Source: Mercenaria mercenaria
Taxonomy: Eukaryota; Mollusca; Bivalvia; Venerida; Veneridae
Direction: 5' to 3'
Length of the DNA stretch: 64,000 nt
NCBI RefSeq assembly: GCF_021730395.1
Contig: NC_069373.1
Span: 45,040,501-45,104,500, forward strand
Shown here: positions 1-13,500 of the stretch, piece after piece
Position numbering within the stretch: position 1 is the stretch's first letter
How the letters are laid out: the number at the start of each line of letters is the position of its first letter
Notes under the pieces: generated by a model
What the model saw: the letters and a program-made list of their open reading frames with translations, nothing else
What the model was told of the DNA's origin: nothing
Database searches by the model: none
Position numbers and translations under genes: made by a program

Positions 1-59
1 GATCAGTCTATCCGTGCAGTTAGTGCATTGTGACGCTACGTTAAAGAGGTAAGCTGTTC

Positions 60-200
60 CGACAGCCGCCATAATTATGCTAATTGAGTTGCCGTTTAAT
101 CTTTTCCCTGCCAAATTTCTAAAGTGGACTGGTCTATCATTCAGTTTGGTCAGTACCATTTGTTATTCGAAGGGGTATTCACTAAACCTTTACTGACTGA
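60..200. repeat. Dispersed repeat fragment (family R)
   Basis: Related text (aatttctaaa, tggac, cagtaccatt, gaaggggtattcac) recurs near 23640, 28295 and 33400, so this is a truncated copy of an interspersed non-coding family. The ends are not defined. No coding capacity. Confidence 0.5.
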
Positions 201-212
201 CTGACAGCTTAT

Positions 213-665
213 TACCTCATATGTAGATCAGCCTATAAACCCATATATAGATCCGCCTATTACTTCATATATAGATCGGCATATAAGCTCATACAGAGAT
301 CAGCCTATTACCTCATATATAGATCAACCTATTATCTCATATATAGATCAGCCTATTACCTCATACATAGATAAGCCTATATCTCATATAATGATCAGCT
401 TCTTACCTCATATATAGAGCTGCCTATTACCTCATATATATATCTGCCTTTAAGCTCGTTTGCAGATCAGCCTATTATTTCATATCAGTTTTAAGCTTAT
501 ATATTATCAGCCTATTACATCTTATATAGATCAGCCTATTACCTCCTATATAGATTAGCCTATTACCTCATATATTGATCAGCCTCTTACCTCATACATA
601 GATCAACCTATTAGGTCATATAAGGATCAGCCTTTAAGCTCATCTATAGATCAGCCTATTAGACA
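213..665. repeat. 24-bp minisatellite
   Basis: About 19 imperfect copies of a 24-bp unit (cctattacctcatatatag followed by atcag). The spacing is visibly regular and point changes separate the copies. Confidence 0.85.
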
Positions 666-898
666 TTTACGGATTAAGTCTACGTGGACTGTGGACACCT
701 AAGGCGATAGATTTTTCAAGGGGACCGTCTCAACATAGTTTAATTATATTATGCGCGATATGAAAAAGAGTTGATAACGGCAATAGGGTTATGCGGTAGG
801 TGATATAAAGTTTGGATGTGCCTGTTTTTAGCTCGACTTTTCGAAGAAAAAGTAGAGCTATTGCATTCGCTCCAGCGTCGGCGTCGGCGTCTCCGTTG

Positions 899-1888
899 GT
901 TAAAATTTTTGATAAAGTCAAATATCTCTGTTACTGTCAAAGCTATTGACTTGAAACTTAAAATACTTATTTACTATCAAAGTCTACACAAGGAAGAACA
1001 ATCCCCATAACTCTGATTAATTTTTACAGAATTATGCCCCTTTCTAATTTAGCATTTTTGGTTATAGTTTTTGATAAAGTCAAATATCTCTGTTACTATC
1101 AAAGCTATTGACTTGAAACTTATAATAGTTATTTACTATCGAAGTCTACACCAGGAAAAAATAATCCCCATAACTCTGATTGAATTTTGATAGAAATATG
1201 CCCCTTTTAACTTAGAATTTATGGTTAAAGTTTTTGTTTTGATGAAGTCAAATATCTCTGTTACTATCAAAGCTATTGACTTGAAACTTAAAATAATGAT
1301 TTACTATCGAAGTTAACACCAGGAAAAACAATCGGCGTTACTCTGATTCGAATTTTGATAGAATTATGTCCCTTTTTAACTTAGAATTTTTGGTTAAAAT
1401 GTTTGATAAAGTCAAATATCTCTGTTACTATCAAAGCCATTGACTTCAAACTTAAAATACTTATTTACTATAAATGTCTACACCATAACTCTGATTTCAA
1501 TTTTGTCAGGATTATGCCCCTTTTTAACTTAGAATTTTTGGTTAAAGTTCTTGATAAAAGTCAAATATATCTGTCACTATCAAAGTTATTGACCTGAAAC
1601 TTAAAATACTTATTTACTATCAAAGTATACAACGGGAGAAACAATCCCTATAACTCTGATTTGAATTTTGACAGAATAATGCCCTCTTTTAAATTAGAAT
1701 TTTTGGTTAAAGTTTTTGATAAAGTCAAATGGCTCTGTTACTATCAAAGCTATTGACTTTAAACTTAAAATAGTTATTTCCTATCGAAGTCTACACTAGG
1801 AAAAACAATCCGCTAAACTGTGATTTGAATTATGACAGAGTTACGTCCTTTTTTAACTTAGAATATTTGGTAAAAGCATTTGATAATT
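899..1888. repeat. About 163-bp satellite-like tandem array
   Basis: Six diverged copies. The anchor gataaagtcaaatatctctg recurs near 910, 1073, 1240, 1403, 1554 and 1717, giving a spacing of roughly 150-167 bp. No ORF is conserved across copies. The array ends where a SINE begins. Confidence 0.85.
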
Positions 1889-2156
1889 ATTTTTTTTTAT
1901 TTAACGTCGCACCGACACATGATAGGTCATATGGCGACTTTCCAGCTTTAATGGTGGAGGAAGACCCCAGGTGCCCCTGCGTGCATTATTTCATCACGAA
2001 CGGGCACCTGTGTAGAACCACCGACCTTCCGTAAGCCAGCTGGATGACTTCCTCACATGAAGAATTCAACGCCCCGAGTGAGGCTCGAACCCACATCGAT
2101 GAGGGGCAAGTGATTTGAAGTCAGCAACCTTAACCACTCGGCCACGGATGCCTCCA
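1889..2156 (-). mobile_element. SINE-A, tRNA-derived SINE
   Basis: On the minus strand it starts with a tRNA-like head containing an A box (tggccgagtggttaagg) and a B box (gggttcgagcctc). A conserved body follows (gccagctgg, ggtgcccgt, aaagctggaaagtcgcc), then a poly-A tail read here as T's. Copies of the same family lie at 18983, 20697, 25793, 37829, 41962, 52416 and 60450. The head resembles a class II tRNA (Leu/Ser type), but the element is a retroposon and not a tRNA gene. Confidence 0.85.
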
Positions 2157-4914
2157 AAGGTTTTGATTAAGTCAAATATCAGAGGATTGGAGCAAAATTT
2201 AAAGAACTTTACTGTTGAAGTCCTAAGGAAAATGACAACAAAGGGAAGAAATTCCCCGAAAAACTCTTAGTCCACTAAAATTATTAACAGGTACAGATGT
2301 GTTAAAATACACCTTAACTTTGCAGGTACCATCCATGTTGTACCAAAGAAAATTTGTCTCGGTTTTTACCTACGGCATATAAAAAAAAGTTACAAAATAA
2401 CCTATTTCTAGTAACACAAAAGGGAAGTTATTCATAAAAAATATTGTAAGTGAACAAAAAAGAAGAAAAAAAGAATCTGCCAAATAAATAGAGCACCGCA
2501 ATGCAAAGCAACATTAACACAAAACAAAGTCATGTGACCTTTAACCTCTAAGTGTGACCTTTACCTTGAAGCGAGCTATGTGCTCTGCACGTCGTCTCAA
2601 TGTGGTGAACATTTGTGCCAAATCCTTCAAGCAGTTTAAGAGTTACACATCGCACTCGAAACAAAGGTATATGACCTTTGACCCCTCAGACGGACACACA
2701 GACAGACGGTCAGACGAACACCAAAATACGTTCCTTTGGGCGTATAATAACAACAAAGGAATGGAGACGCAAGTTATTACGTTTTCTACAGTTTTCACAG
2801 TGTTTTACCTGCTGACCTACATTTTGATCCCAGCTAACCCAATTAAGATTTATTTTCATTTCGGACGACGACGACGATGGAATACGGATACATTGCGAAC
2901 AGACTAGCTCATCTTTTCAACTTTGTCGCAGATGCGCAATTTATAATATTGAAGAACTTTTCGGAAAAGTGTTATGACGCCAGATCAAATACTTTTTTGC
3001 GATATGCATAACAAAACACCTCTCTGGCGAACATACAGACGGACAGACAAATCCAAATCTTATCCTGTGCGGTAACATAATAAGCCAGACCTTGCCATCA
3101 TTATTGGAATGTTTTCCTACCACACATAAATTAAAATTATCATGTTGAGACTTGTTAGGTTAACTGCCCGCCGTTGCATAGCTGAAATACTGTTGAAAAA
3201 CGACGTTAAACCGAAAAGCAATCAAATTAATACTCATGAAAATGAGGTAATAGGCTTTATCTGTATTTTACCAGACTGTGTGTCTGTCTAAGCTGTTTTC
3301 ATTCACTACGATAGTATATGTGACGCAAGCAAATATATCATAAAAGGGACATTATTCATGAGATATTAATAAAAGGGCTATCGACCTTGAATAATTTGAA
3401 TAATCATATAATGTTGCCGATTATTAGGAACGCATTCTTCAAGTATAACGAAAATACATTCCGAAATTTCCCACTTATAGGAAAAGTGTAGTAAACTATT
3501 TATTAGAAAATAGGATTATTCCTAAACTATTAATGCTAGGGTTCCCATTGTAAAATTGTAGTTTTGTCTTAGAAGATAAATTCGTTAATTAATTCGTTTT
3601 CAAATGAGAGCTACCAGAATTAACCTGCATTCGAAATAGAGCTAGCCTACTAGAATGACTTCGTTTTCAAAACAGGGCTACTAGACAGACCGTTTGGAAA
3701 ATAAATTGAATTACCTTTAGTAAAAACACTAAATTTATAAAAACAGTTCTCATATACAAAGCAATATATGGCAAAGGATCTCAAAAATCTGTCGATATTC
3801 GTTCCGGGACGATTATGGACATCCTCTCATCTCCTTCCCTATTAGTATCTGACAACAACAAAATTGAATAATTCAGAAAAAAACACATGTTTTCCTTTGT
3901 TCAACTATTGGGACTAACCACCCTCAGTACATACAAAAAACTTCAGATAAACGTTTGTCTTATTTATTGCTTTAATATGTGTTTTTCGGCGACGCCGTCT
4001 AAATTCGTTTTCGTTACTTATGCCACGTGACTTCAGTTTGCAAATCAAACTACTTGATAACGCATTATAGATAATTTATCAAAATGGAAGATTTATGCAA
4101 CACTCTGTCTGATTGGACGAGAGTGTCAATTTCTTTCACTCTGTTGAATGTGCTACGCTGAGTGAAATGTAGACAAAGCGTTTATCCTAAACGACGCTGT
4201 TCACAGTTTTAAAGCTAACTTTGGCTCAGTATATTTAGCAAGAATATTGATATATCTCAAAATGATAAGTAAGTTTAATAAATAAGATAAAAACTGTTCA
4301 AATACCAACATATATCAAATTAAAGAAAGAGCTGAATACGGTCTGCGTATCACATGAATAAGGTTGTGATAAGAGTCTTTTATGTAGAGAAGTGCTTTTT
4401 AAAAGATTTTCCTTGTTACAATTGTCGTCTGTATATGAAAAGGTTTCTTGCTTTTGTGACTTATTCAGATTGCATATTAAAATGAGTACTTGTTTGCTTT
4501 GATATATTTGTTATAAATTATTTAACTGATTTATTATATATGAATATTTTTCTTTAGTATGGTATGCAAATATTGAACTCAGTTGAAATCTGTTTCATTA
4601 TATATATGCTATATAATGACTGAATCTCATTACACTGAAATGAAGGAACGCTGCATACAGTTTATCTATGTGATACGACTACGGTCAAACTTTGCTTATG
4701 AAACAGAAATATTGAAATAATTACAATTGTATGTTTTGCTTAACCTTCACTTTTTATAGGTGTGACGTCATTGTCCAAAGATTCATGAATAGCGAATATG
4801 CATTTGTTAAAGCGGGATCAGTTGGCCTATTTTAGAAATAAATAAAAATAATAAATAAAAAAATCCTTTTATTGATTTTTTCTCATGTATTCTAATCAAA
4901 CATGATTTGTAGCA
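2157..4914. other. Gene-free spacer
   Basis: AT-rich sequence with no ORF that looks coding. It contains a decayed interspersed repeat near 2530-2720 (gtgacctttaacc, cgtctcaatgtggtgaac, then a cagacgg-rich end) and a 3' SINE-B tail near 3155-3225. Nothing else recognisable. Confidence 0.6.
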
Positions 4915-5300
4915 TCTTTATTAGGCCCGCAGCCAACTTTGTTCAGCTGGAACATTTGACCCCATTTAGGGGCTGCTAGAGCTAAAACTAGAAATGCCTT
5001 TATACAGCGTCTCATGAACAGCTTGGTGGATCTTTGTCATACTTGGTCTGGAGCATCATTATAAGGTCCTCTTCCAAATTTATTTATATAGGAACTTGGG
5101 CCCTATTAGGGACCACTATAGCTGAAAGTAGATATGCCTTTCTTCGCATTAACCACTAATTTTTATCAAACTCGATGTGTAACAATATCGTAAGGTCTCC
5201 TGCTATTTTGTTACAAATGGGGATAGGGACCAATTTAGCTAAAATGTAAACACGTTTAATGACCTCTTCTCATGAACCGCTTCATGAATCTTCATCAAAC
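4915..5300. repeat. Degenerate tandem repeat, about 3 units of 130-145 bp
   Basis: The phrases 'taaggtc', 'agctaaaa' or 'agctgaaa', 'atgcctttat' and 'catgaac' return three times in the same order, each time with a different decayed spacer. Non-coding. Possibly a relic of the internal arrays in the long hairpin-ended elements further right. Confidence 0.5.
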
Positions 5301-5873
5301 TACTGCTGTAATTATTCGTCTAAGGATAAACGAAACAAAATTGCAACCTTAGAAACCTTTGCGAAAAATTAAAAGAGAACCATTTAAATTGTTAAAGTGC
5401 GGTGTTTAGTTTTGCAATTTGAAAAATGTTAGATGAAAGGTGAATGTTAGATGAAAAATTCATAAACTTCTTTCCTTATTACAATTCGCCGACCATCATT
5501 TTTAAAGATATTTCTTGTTTAGTAATATATTTTGTATAACTGCATTATTCAAGGCTCATGAAAGACTGACTTGTTCAAATGTTTTGTCTTGTTAAAATAA
5601 TAACGATAACAACAACATGAAGAAGAAGAGTAACTATTATTATTATTCAGCGGTTGACGATAGAAATTTCAGCATTAAAACACATGTTGAATGTTGAAGT
5701 AAGCAGTAATATTCATGAAGTCAGAAAAACGATATTTCATTGGCTTTTCGTATAAAATAAAAAAAAACCCGCAAGGATATCGTTTAAAGAAAATAAATAT
5801 AAGCTACCTCAAACTTCACATAGAGAATAAGCGGACCACTTTAAGACATCCATTCGATAAAATAATGATTTCT

Positions 5874-6160
5874 TTGTTTGTTTGTTTTGGGTTTAACGCA
5901 GTTTTTCAACAGTGTTTCAGTTATGTAACGACAGCAGTTAACCTAACCGGTGTTCCTAGATTCTGTGCAAGTACAAACCTGTTCTCCGCAGGTAATTGCC
6001 AACTTCCCTACATGAATTATCAGAGGTGGCGGACGAATGATATCAGACACAATGTATTTTATCAAATCGTCACGGGAACAGACGCCCCGCCCGGGGGATC
6101 AAACTCGTGACCCCGCAATCCGTAGATCTGCGCTCTCCTTACTGAGCTAAGCGGGCGGGT
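5874..6160 (-). mobile_element. SINE-B, tRNA-derived SINE
   Basis: The head on the minus strand reads cccgcccgcttagctcagta with a B box gagttcgatcccc. The tail ends in the telltale gttgaaaaactgcgttaaac. A weak ORF covers it but is only the SINE body read through. A second, more diverged copy follows at 6275-6535. Confidence 0.85.
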
Positions 6161-6274
6161 ATATAGAATAATGAAACATTAAGAAATTTAATGTCTATTT
6201 GTTTTCATTGTAACAAGATGAGATTGTTATAAATGAATACATTTTCTTTTAAAATTGAAGGCAAATTCATTAAT

Positions 6275-6535
6275 TTGTTTTGTTTGTTTTGGGTTTAACG
6301 CCATTTTTCAACAGTATTTCAGTTATGTAACGGCGGGCAGTTAATCTATTAGTAACCGGGGTTCTTGGATTCTGTGCCAGTACAAAAATGTTCTCTGTAA
6401 GTACCTGCCAACTTCCCCATATGAATCAGAGGTAGAGGACGAATGATTTCAGACACACTGTCTTTTATCAAATCGTCACGCAGAACATACGGCCCGGCCC
6501 GCCCGAGGATCGAACTCGTGATCTGTAGATCTTCC
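6275..6535 (-). mobile_element. SINE-B, diverged copy
   Basis: Same orientation and family as the copy about 115 bp to the left (gtttaacgccatttttcaac, ggcgggcagttaa, cgaactcgtgatc). The head is damaged at its 5' end. The two may be independent insertions or a local duplication. Confidence 0.8.
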
Positions 6536-7388
6536 TGAATTCATTCAAAGTTGCTTTTGCATGATGTTTTTGGTGATACGAAAATTCCTACAATCCTCGT
6601 AATTTATAATTTTTACAACATCGGCGGTTGTTAAGCAGAATTAATAAAGTCAAACCTGTGTACGTTCTATACTTGCGGAAGCACTATCTTTTGTACGTTA
6701 TTCACATGTAAAATTCAATATACATGTAAATGTCCAATTCTAAAATACAACTAGTGGTGTTTAAAACAATGTGGTCCTCGTAGATTGATTTCAGCGCGTG
6801 TTTGACTGCAATAATATATATTTGCTTCTTTTCTCTCCATTAACCACGATGCTTGAAACCACGGCAATGTAAGTCGAAACCAAGATGATGAAACACATAG
6901 TCACGATAATTAAAGTCGAAAGTCGATACCACGGTGGCGAAAGTCAAAAATTCGAAACTGCTCTTTGTCAAATACACGTTTGAGAGAAATGACGCACTCA
7001 TCGCTTTAAAAAGTACATAAAACTGTGTATTTTTCAATTACAATATATATTTTGAACAAAAAAAAAAAAGATGTCACGAACACAGGAACACGTCTTGATA
7101 CAGAAAAGAAGTCCTTAGAAATGATGTAAGACATATACTAACATAAACATACTACAATCATTATTTGAGATTTATACAAGTCTTACAAAACAATATAAAA
7201 GATAATATCAGTTGAAAAATATAAATATATAGGAATGAGTATTAAAACTATACGATGAAAGTAAAGAATTACACGATAATAAACAATTACAATTGCAACG
7301 TATATAGTTGACACATATTACAAGATCCGATATAGTCTAGAATAAAAGTGGTTCTTTTTTGTACCATTTTCATTGCAACAAATCTGCA
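6536..7388. other. Spacer and likely 3' UTR of the convertase
   Basis: Lies just downstream of the convertase stop codon on the minus strand. AT-rich, with an A-run near 7060. I could not pick a polyadenylation signal with confidence. Nothing coding is seen. Confidence 0.4.
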
Positions 7389-7591
7389 TCAACTTTGATA
7401 ACTGATATGAGCAGGCCCATTTGTACCAGTTGGGTATACTGTAGGATCTTTGAAAGGCTTCTTTATCACGAGCATATAAACCAAAAATGCCGCTACTGCA
7501 AACAATGCCACGCCCCCTAAAACTCCGCCTACTATTGCCCCTGTGTTGTTGTTGTTGTTCTCCTCACATGTAGGTTCTTTGGAGACTTGTG
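7389..7591 (-). CDS. Convertase exon 15: transmembrane anchor and tail
   Basis: Opens in phase 1 after a tttaaattttag acceptor. An acidic/asparagine stretch (EENNNNNT) precedes a Gly/Ala/Val-rich membrane helix ([20 protein letters not shown]), a KKPF stop-transfer, and a short tail ending YQS. The tail contains VYPTG and ISYQS tyrosines but no acidic cluster of the furin trafficking kind. It ends at TGA 7391-7389. Confidence 0.88.
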
Positions 7592-10500
7592 CTAAAATTT
7601 AAACAGGCATGTCATGTTTAACTACACGTGCATAAAAATTTACTCGAGACGTTATATACGGTAAATAATAAAGTCATTGAATTTATATGTATTACATCTC
7701 TTCTACAACTATGGCGTCATCATATTTACAACAAATCATAGGTATCATTTTTAAACGAACGTGTATGCTTGCTATAATTAGAATTACTTTCGTAGTAATA
7801 TATATATTCCATGCGCCGACAGGATTCTAAATGGCGAGGAAAGCCTATCAAATTCCTCTTTCTAATATGTTTATGGATTCGAAACACTGTCATCAAAATT
7901 ATGATTCTCACATACTCCTATCATGCTTGTTATCCAAACATTAAAAAAAACTTTGTAAAATGCAGACAAAAGGTCCTGTATTTTATTGTCTTAATTGTTC
8001 TGTTGGTTTAAAATGGCAGAGCAAAGTCAATACATTAACTATAAACTAAAGATCTGAGTATGCGGAATAACCTTATAACCGCTAAAATGAAACGATGGTA
8101 CTTACCCAGAGGGTTGTTAGCAGCAGGCATTTCAGTACCGTACAAGATCAGTTTCCAGGAGTCCAGACCAAAAACTTCATATGAAACAAAAACAAAATTA
8201 ACACAAGAATATTTCAAACATAACATTTGGCTTTTTCGGGGGTACAGTTTTATGAAAACGCACACCTCTCTGTGTGAAAATAGTTGTACACTTAAACAGA
8301 GTTTAAATCATGTTTTTTTTCTGTCTTGTCCACAATGTCAAAACAAAAAACACCCTAAGACTTCATGTCCTGTTCTCTTCCTCTATTTGAAAGGAAGGGT
8401 TTGTCTCCTGGCTTACGCTTCTTTTGTTTCGTTCTATTGTATAAAATGTGTTCCTGATACTTGTACTAAAATACTAATCGATAGATATCAGTGTTTTCAA
8501 AATTGATACATTATTATTTGCAACCTACGTTACTTAACGCACCATAAAAAGTATAAAAGAACAAAAATATACAACTTCAGTGTTGTTATTATTTTATGTC
8601 CTTTGGAACCATTAAGTCCGCCGGAGTTTATTAATAAGTAATAAGAGTTCCGCTTAAAAAGATAAGAAGGGTGTGAGCGATGTTTAACCTCTCATAACCT
8701 CTCAAGAACAGCACAGAACAGTCTCAGTCAAGCCAAGTATATTTTTAAAGATTTTATATAATCCCCGGAGGGAGAACCCATTGTTTTTTGCTATCTCTTA
8801 CCTGTTGTTGAATCAGTCGTTTCAAGTTGTAATGTCCATGTCCCGGATGCAAGTTCACCCCAGCTATGAACTGTCATAAAAGTCCATTCTGTACTGCCAT
8901 CAAAGGTGTCAAATCTTCTTGATCGTAGCAGGCGACTTTTGGTACCAGACGGCGATATCAGTGTGATCTTATAGATATACAATTATGCATTACAAATGAA
9001 TGTTTATTCTCAACCTATGGTTTATTTGGTAAAATTGACTTAGTTTACATTGTCGGTATTAAGAGGACAGTGAAAACCTACTTACTGCGCATAAGCATGG
9101 AAATTACCTTCATGGAACTTCTGTATGCAGCTTGGAATGACATGGTAACATCTACATGCACATGATAGTGTACACTTATTGAGAATAAGCATGGAAATTA
9201 CCTGCATGGAACCTCTGTATATAGCTTGGAATGTCATGGCCACATCTACATGCTCATAATAATGTACACTTACTTAGGCATAGGTATGCAAATTAGCTGC
9301 ATGGAACCCCTGTATATAGCTTGGAATGCCATTGTCACATCTACATGCTCATGATAGTGTACACTTACTGAGCATAGGCATGCAAATTACCTGCATGGAA
9401 CCTCTGTATGTAGCTTAGAATGTCATTGTCACATTTACATGCTCATGATAGTCTACACTTACTGAGCATAAACATTGATATTACCTGCATGGACCTCTGT
9501 ATGTAGCTTAGAATGTCATGGTCACATCGACATGCTCATAATATTTTACACTTACAGAGCATAAGCAGGGAAATTACCTGCATGGAACTTTTGTATGTAG
9601 CTTAGAATGTCATGGTAACATCTATATGCATATGATAGTGTACACGTACTGAGCATAAGCATGGGAATTACCTGCATGGAACCTCTGTATATAGCTTTGA
9701 ATGTCATGGTCACATCTACATGCACATGATAGTGTAAACTTACTTAGCATAGGCATGCAAATTAGCTGCATGGAACCTCTGTATGTAGCTTGGAATGCCA
9801 TTGTCACATCTACATGCTCATAATAGTGTACACTTACTGAGCAAAGGCTTGCAAATTACCTGCATCGAACCTCTGTATGTAGCTTGGAATGCCACTGTCA
9901 AAATGTCATTTACATGCTCATGATAGTGTACACTTACTGGATATTATCTGCATGGACCTCTGTATGGTGCTTGGAATGTCATGGTCACCTCTTATGCTCA
10001 TGATAGTTTACACTTACTGAGCATAAGCATGAACATTACCTGGATGGGGCATCTGTAAGTGAATTTGAATGCCATGGTCACTTCTACATGCTCATTTTAG
10101 TGTACACTTACTGAGCATAAGCATGAAAAATACCTGCATGGAACCTCTGTATGTAGCTTGGAATTCCATGGTCACATCTACATGCTCATGATAGTGTACA
10201 ATTACTAAACATCAGCATGAAAATTATCTGCAATGAACCCCTGTTTATAGCTTGGAATGCCATGGTCACATCTACATGCTCATGATAGTGTACACGTACT
10301 GAGCATAAGCATGCAAATTACCTGCATGGAACCTCTGTATGTAGCTTGGAATGTCATGGTTACCTCTATGTGCTCATGATAGTGTAAACTTACTTAGCAT
10401 AAGCATGAAAATTATCTGCATGGAACCTCTGTATGTAGCTTGGAATGCCAACGTCAATGCTACATGCTTATGATAGTGTACACTTACAGAGAATTATCAT

Positions 10501-13500
10501 GAAAATTACCAACATGAAACCTTTGTTTGTAGCTTGGAATGCCATTGTCACATCTATATGCTCATGATAGTTACACTTTCTGAGCGTTAGCATGAAAATT
10601 ATCTGCATTGAACCTCTGTATGTAGCTTTGAATGTCATGGTCACTTCTACATGCGCATGATTGTGTACACTGTCAAGGCATAAGCATGAAAATTACCTAT
10701 ATAGAACCTCTTTATGAAGCTAGGAATGTCATGGTCACATCTGCATGCTCAAGATATTGAACACTTACTGAGCATAAGCATGAAAATTACCTGCATGGAA
10801 CCTTTGTATGTAGCTTGGAATGCCATGTTCACATTTACATTCTCATGATATTGTACACTTTCAAGGCATAAGCATGATGATTACCTGTATGGAACGTCTG
10901 TATGTAGCTTGGAATGCCATGATCACTTCTAAATGCTCCTGATAGTGTACAAGTACTGAGCAAAAGCATGAAAATTACCTGCATGGAACCTCTGAATGTA
11001 GCTTGGAATGTCATGATCACTTCTACATGCTCGTGATATTGTACACTTTCAATGAATTAGCATGATAATTACCTGCATGGAACCTCTGTATGTAGCTTGG
11101 AATGTCATGGTCACTTCTACATGCTCAAGGTATTGTACACTTCCTGAGCACCCATCGCTTTCATGCTCACTTATAACATAGACTCCGTTATTAGAACTTC
11201 TGTTAACGATATAAAACTTTTGTAATAAGTAATAGCACTAATGCGATTTTGAACACACATATACAGCATATTTGTTTTTTTTCCTGTGTCATGATCGAAA
11301 TAGTTCCAGCGAATGAACAACAAATGAATTTATGACGCGTGTAGTGTATCAATAGGTGAAAATGTAAATTTATTTCTGAAATTATAGTACAGTAGTTCAA
11401 TTTATTTTATCAATATTGTTTACACTGAAAAAAATGGTGTAAACGTTAGTGACCATTTAAAAACATGTGAACATTTGTAAATAAAGATTACAATTTTAAC
11501 CACTGGAAAGCATGAAGTTAACGCACGCATTCATCTTTTCTGACCATAAATCTCCTTAAATGCTATGACTGACACGATTTCATTGTTCTATGTCATCCAT
11601 TTAAGATAAACGGTTCCTTAGCATATATGAGAATCTTCAATAAAATGACCATATGGAAAAAACATTATTTTCTATTAAATTACCAATAGACTTGCGTCAT
11701 ACGGTTTTTAAAATTCCTGAAAATTAGTTTATTTGATGTTTGGAAAACTTTGTTGAATAGCAGTTGAAAGTTGGTATCTCGAATTTGTTTTACTTTGAGA
11801 TAACCGAAATTCGACTTAAAAGTGTTATTTTGTACACGAGTTTTTGGGGCGAGGCTTGAAATTGCTTTCGAGATAATCGTACTTTTGGTATGAGCTAGTT
11901 CGAGATATCGAATTTCAACAATTACAGAAATGAAAATCGCGTACCTGTTAACAACTACCATTTCACTTTCACACATAACTTGTGCTGGAACATTCCGCCA
12001 GTTCAGAGCAGCATCTAGCATAGCTTCTGCATTCATCATACCAAAACCTACACCATGACTGACTGCGATTTGAGGTAAAGAAAACAGGGAAAATGACATG
12101 AACGATGTATTTGTTTACTGTGATGCGAGGTTAAGACAACAAGAAAAAGACATGAACGATGTATTTGCTTACTGTGATGCGAGGTAAAGACAACAAGGAA
12201 AAGACATGAACGATGTATTTGCTTACTGTGATGCGAGGTAAAGACAACAAGGAAAAGACATGAACGATGTATTTGCTTACTGTGATGCGAGGTAAAGACA
12301 ACAAGAAAAAGACATGAACGATGTATTTGCTTACTGTGATGCGAGGTAAAGACAACAAGGAAAAGACATGAACGATGTATTTGCTTACTGTGATGCGAGG
12401 TAAAGACAACAAGAAAAAGACATGAACGATGTATTTGTTAAAAACGGAGCATTTCTAACTTATAAGGATTGTTCAATTTTATCTTATTTTTTTCTAATTT
12501 TGAAATTATTTAAAAACTTGCTTAACTCATTAAATATAGAATTATATGAAAAACACGTCAGTTTTATCTATTTTAGATCAAAAAGTATTTGAACATAACT
12601 TCCTTTGACATTTTCCTGTTTAGACTGCTTTCATTAATAAAACGACCAACAGAAAGTAAAATATTTATATACAAACTTTACAAATAAATGGTAAAATGAC
12701 TATCAAAGAATGCAACAATTGTTCTGTAATAAATGGAAAATAACACGAGATAAAACCAAATTATCGTTGTTTTCATCTATATATGTATCGTCCAATTAAG
12801 AAATAATGTAAAGCAAAAGAGTGTATAACACTATTTATGCACGATGGGCGGTTATATATCGGGTTTAATGATTTCACGAGGGCACAGCCCGAGTGATATT
12901 ATTTGTACGACGTATTACCGTCCGAGTATATAAATAGAGTTAGAACACGGTACATAAAATATAGAAGCGCTCATTCTTGGTCGCAACAAAAACATTGACG
13001 TTGTCAGGATACTGGTTATATGACCCAGGGAAGTGCCTACGCCTTTAGTATCTTGAACAATGGTTTGGGTCCAATCGCTAAGGTGACTATGTCTTAGACT
13101 AGCTGACAAACGATGTAGATTGTCCTTTGTTAAAACGTAGAGCTGGTGAGACCAAATATCTCATATATAGAATTTTCCTCTGGCTACCTTGCCTAAATGA
13201 TTCGTGTACCAATGATTCGTAAATGATTTCTTATTATGAGCTAGACAATTTCAGGGATCAGGCAAATCACTAAATGTTTCAAACTAATGATCTTTAATTA
13301 AAAATGATTAGCTCAAACTCCTATAGACTGGAGAATCTATACTTGACTAGTCTTTTTGTTGAAGTTCCCGTCAGACAATGTCTTTGAATAAACAACATAC
13401 GAGTCCTATCGCATAGATGCTCGGCCTCTGTCCTCTCAAACTCTATATAATTGCCCTGACTCCTGGATGCTCAGCGCCTATATGCTATCATATGTAGCAT

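Noticed and set aside
2041-2156. tRNA genes at SINE heads (also 25209, 40815, 52416)
   Set aside because: A and B boxes are present, but stems are imperfect and each is followed by a conserved SINE body and tail, so they are retroposon heads.
2554-2907. 117-residue ORF on the plus strand
   Set aside because: Overlaps a decayed dispersed repeat with cagacgg text. No domain, no neighbours, no splice context.
5715-6110. 131-residue ORF
   Set aside because: Runs through a minus-strand SINE-B. The 3' half is SINE sequence.
8060-8506. 148-residue ORF on the plus strand
   Set aside because: Lies antisense to convertase exon 14 and its flanking introns. No recognisable domain.
12131-12412. 93-residue ORF with perfect 18-residue repeats (minus strand)
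   Set aside because: It is the 54-bp intronic array read in an open frame. 54 is a multiple of 3, so any stop-free frame stays open. The array contains the splice acceptor of exon 11, so it is intron.
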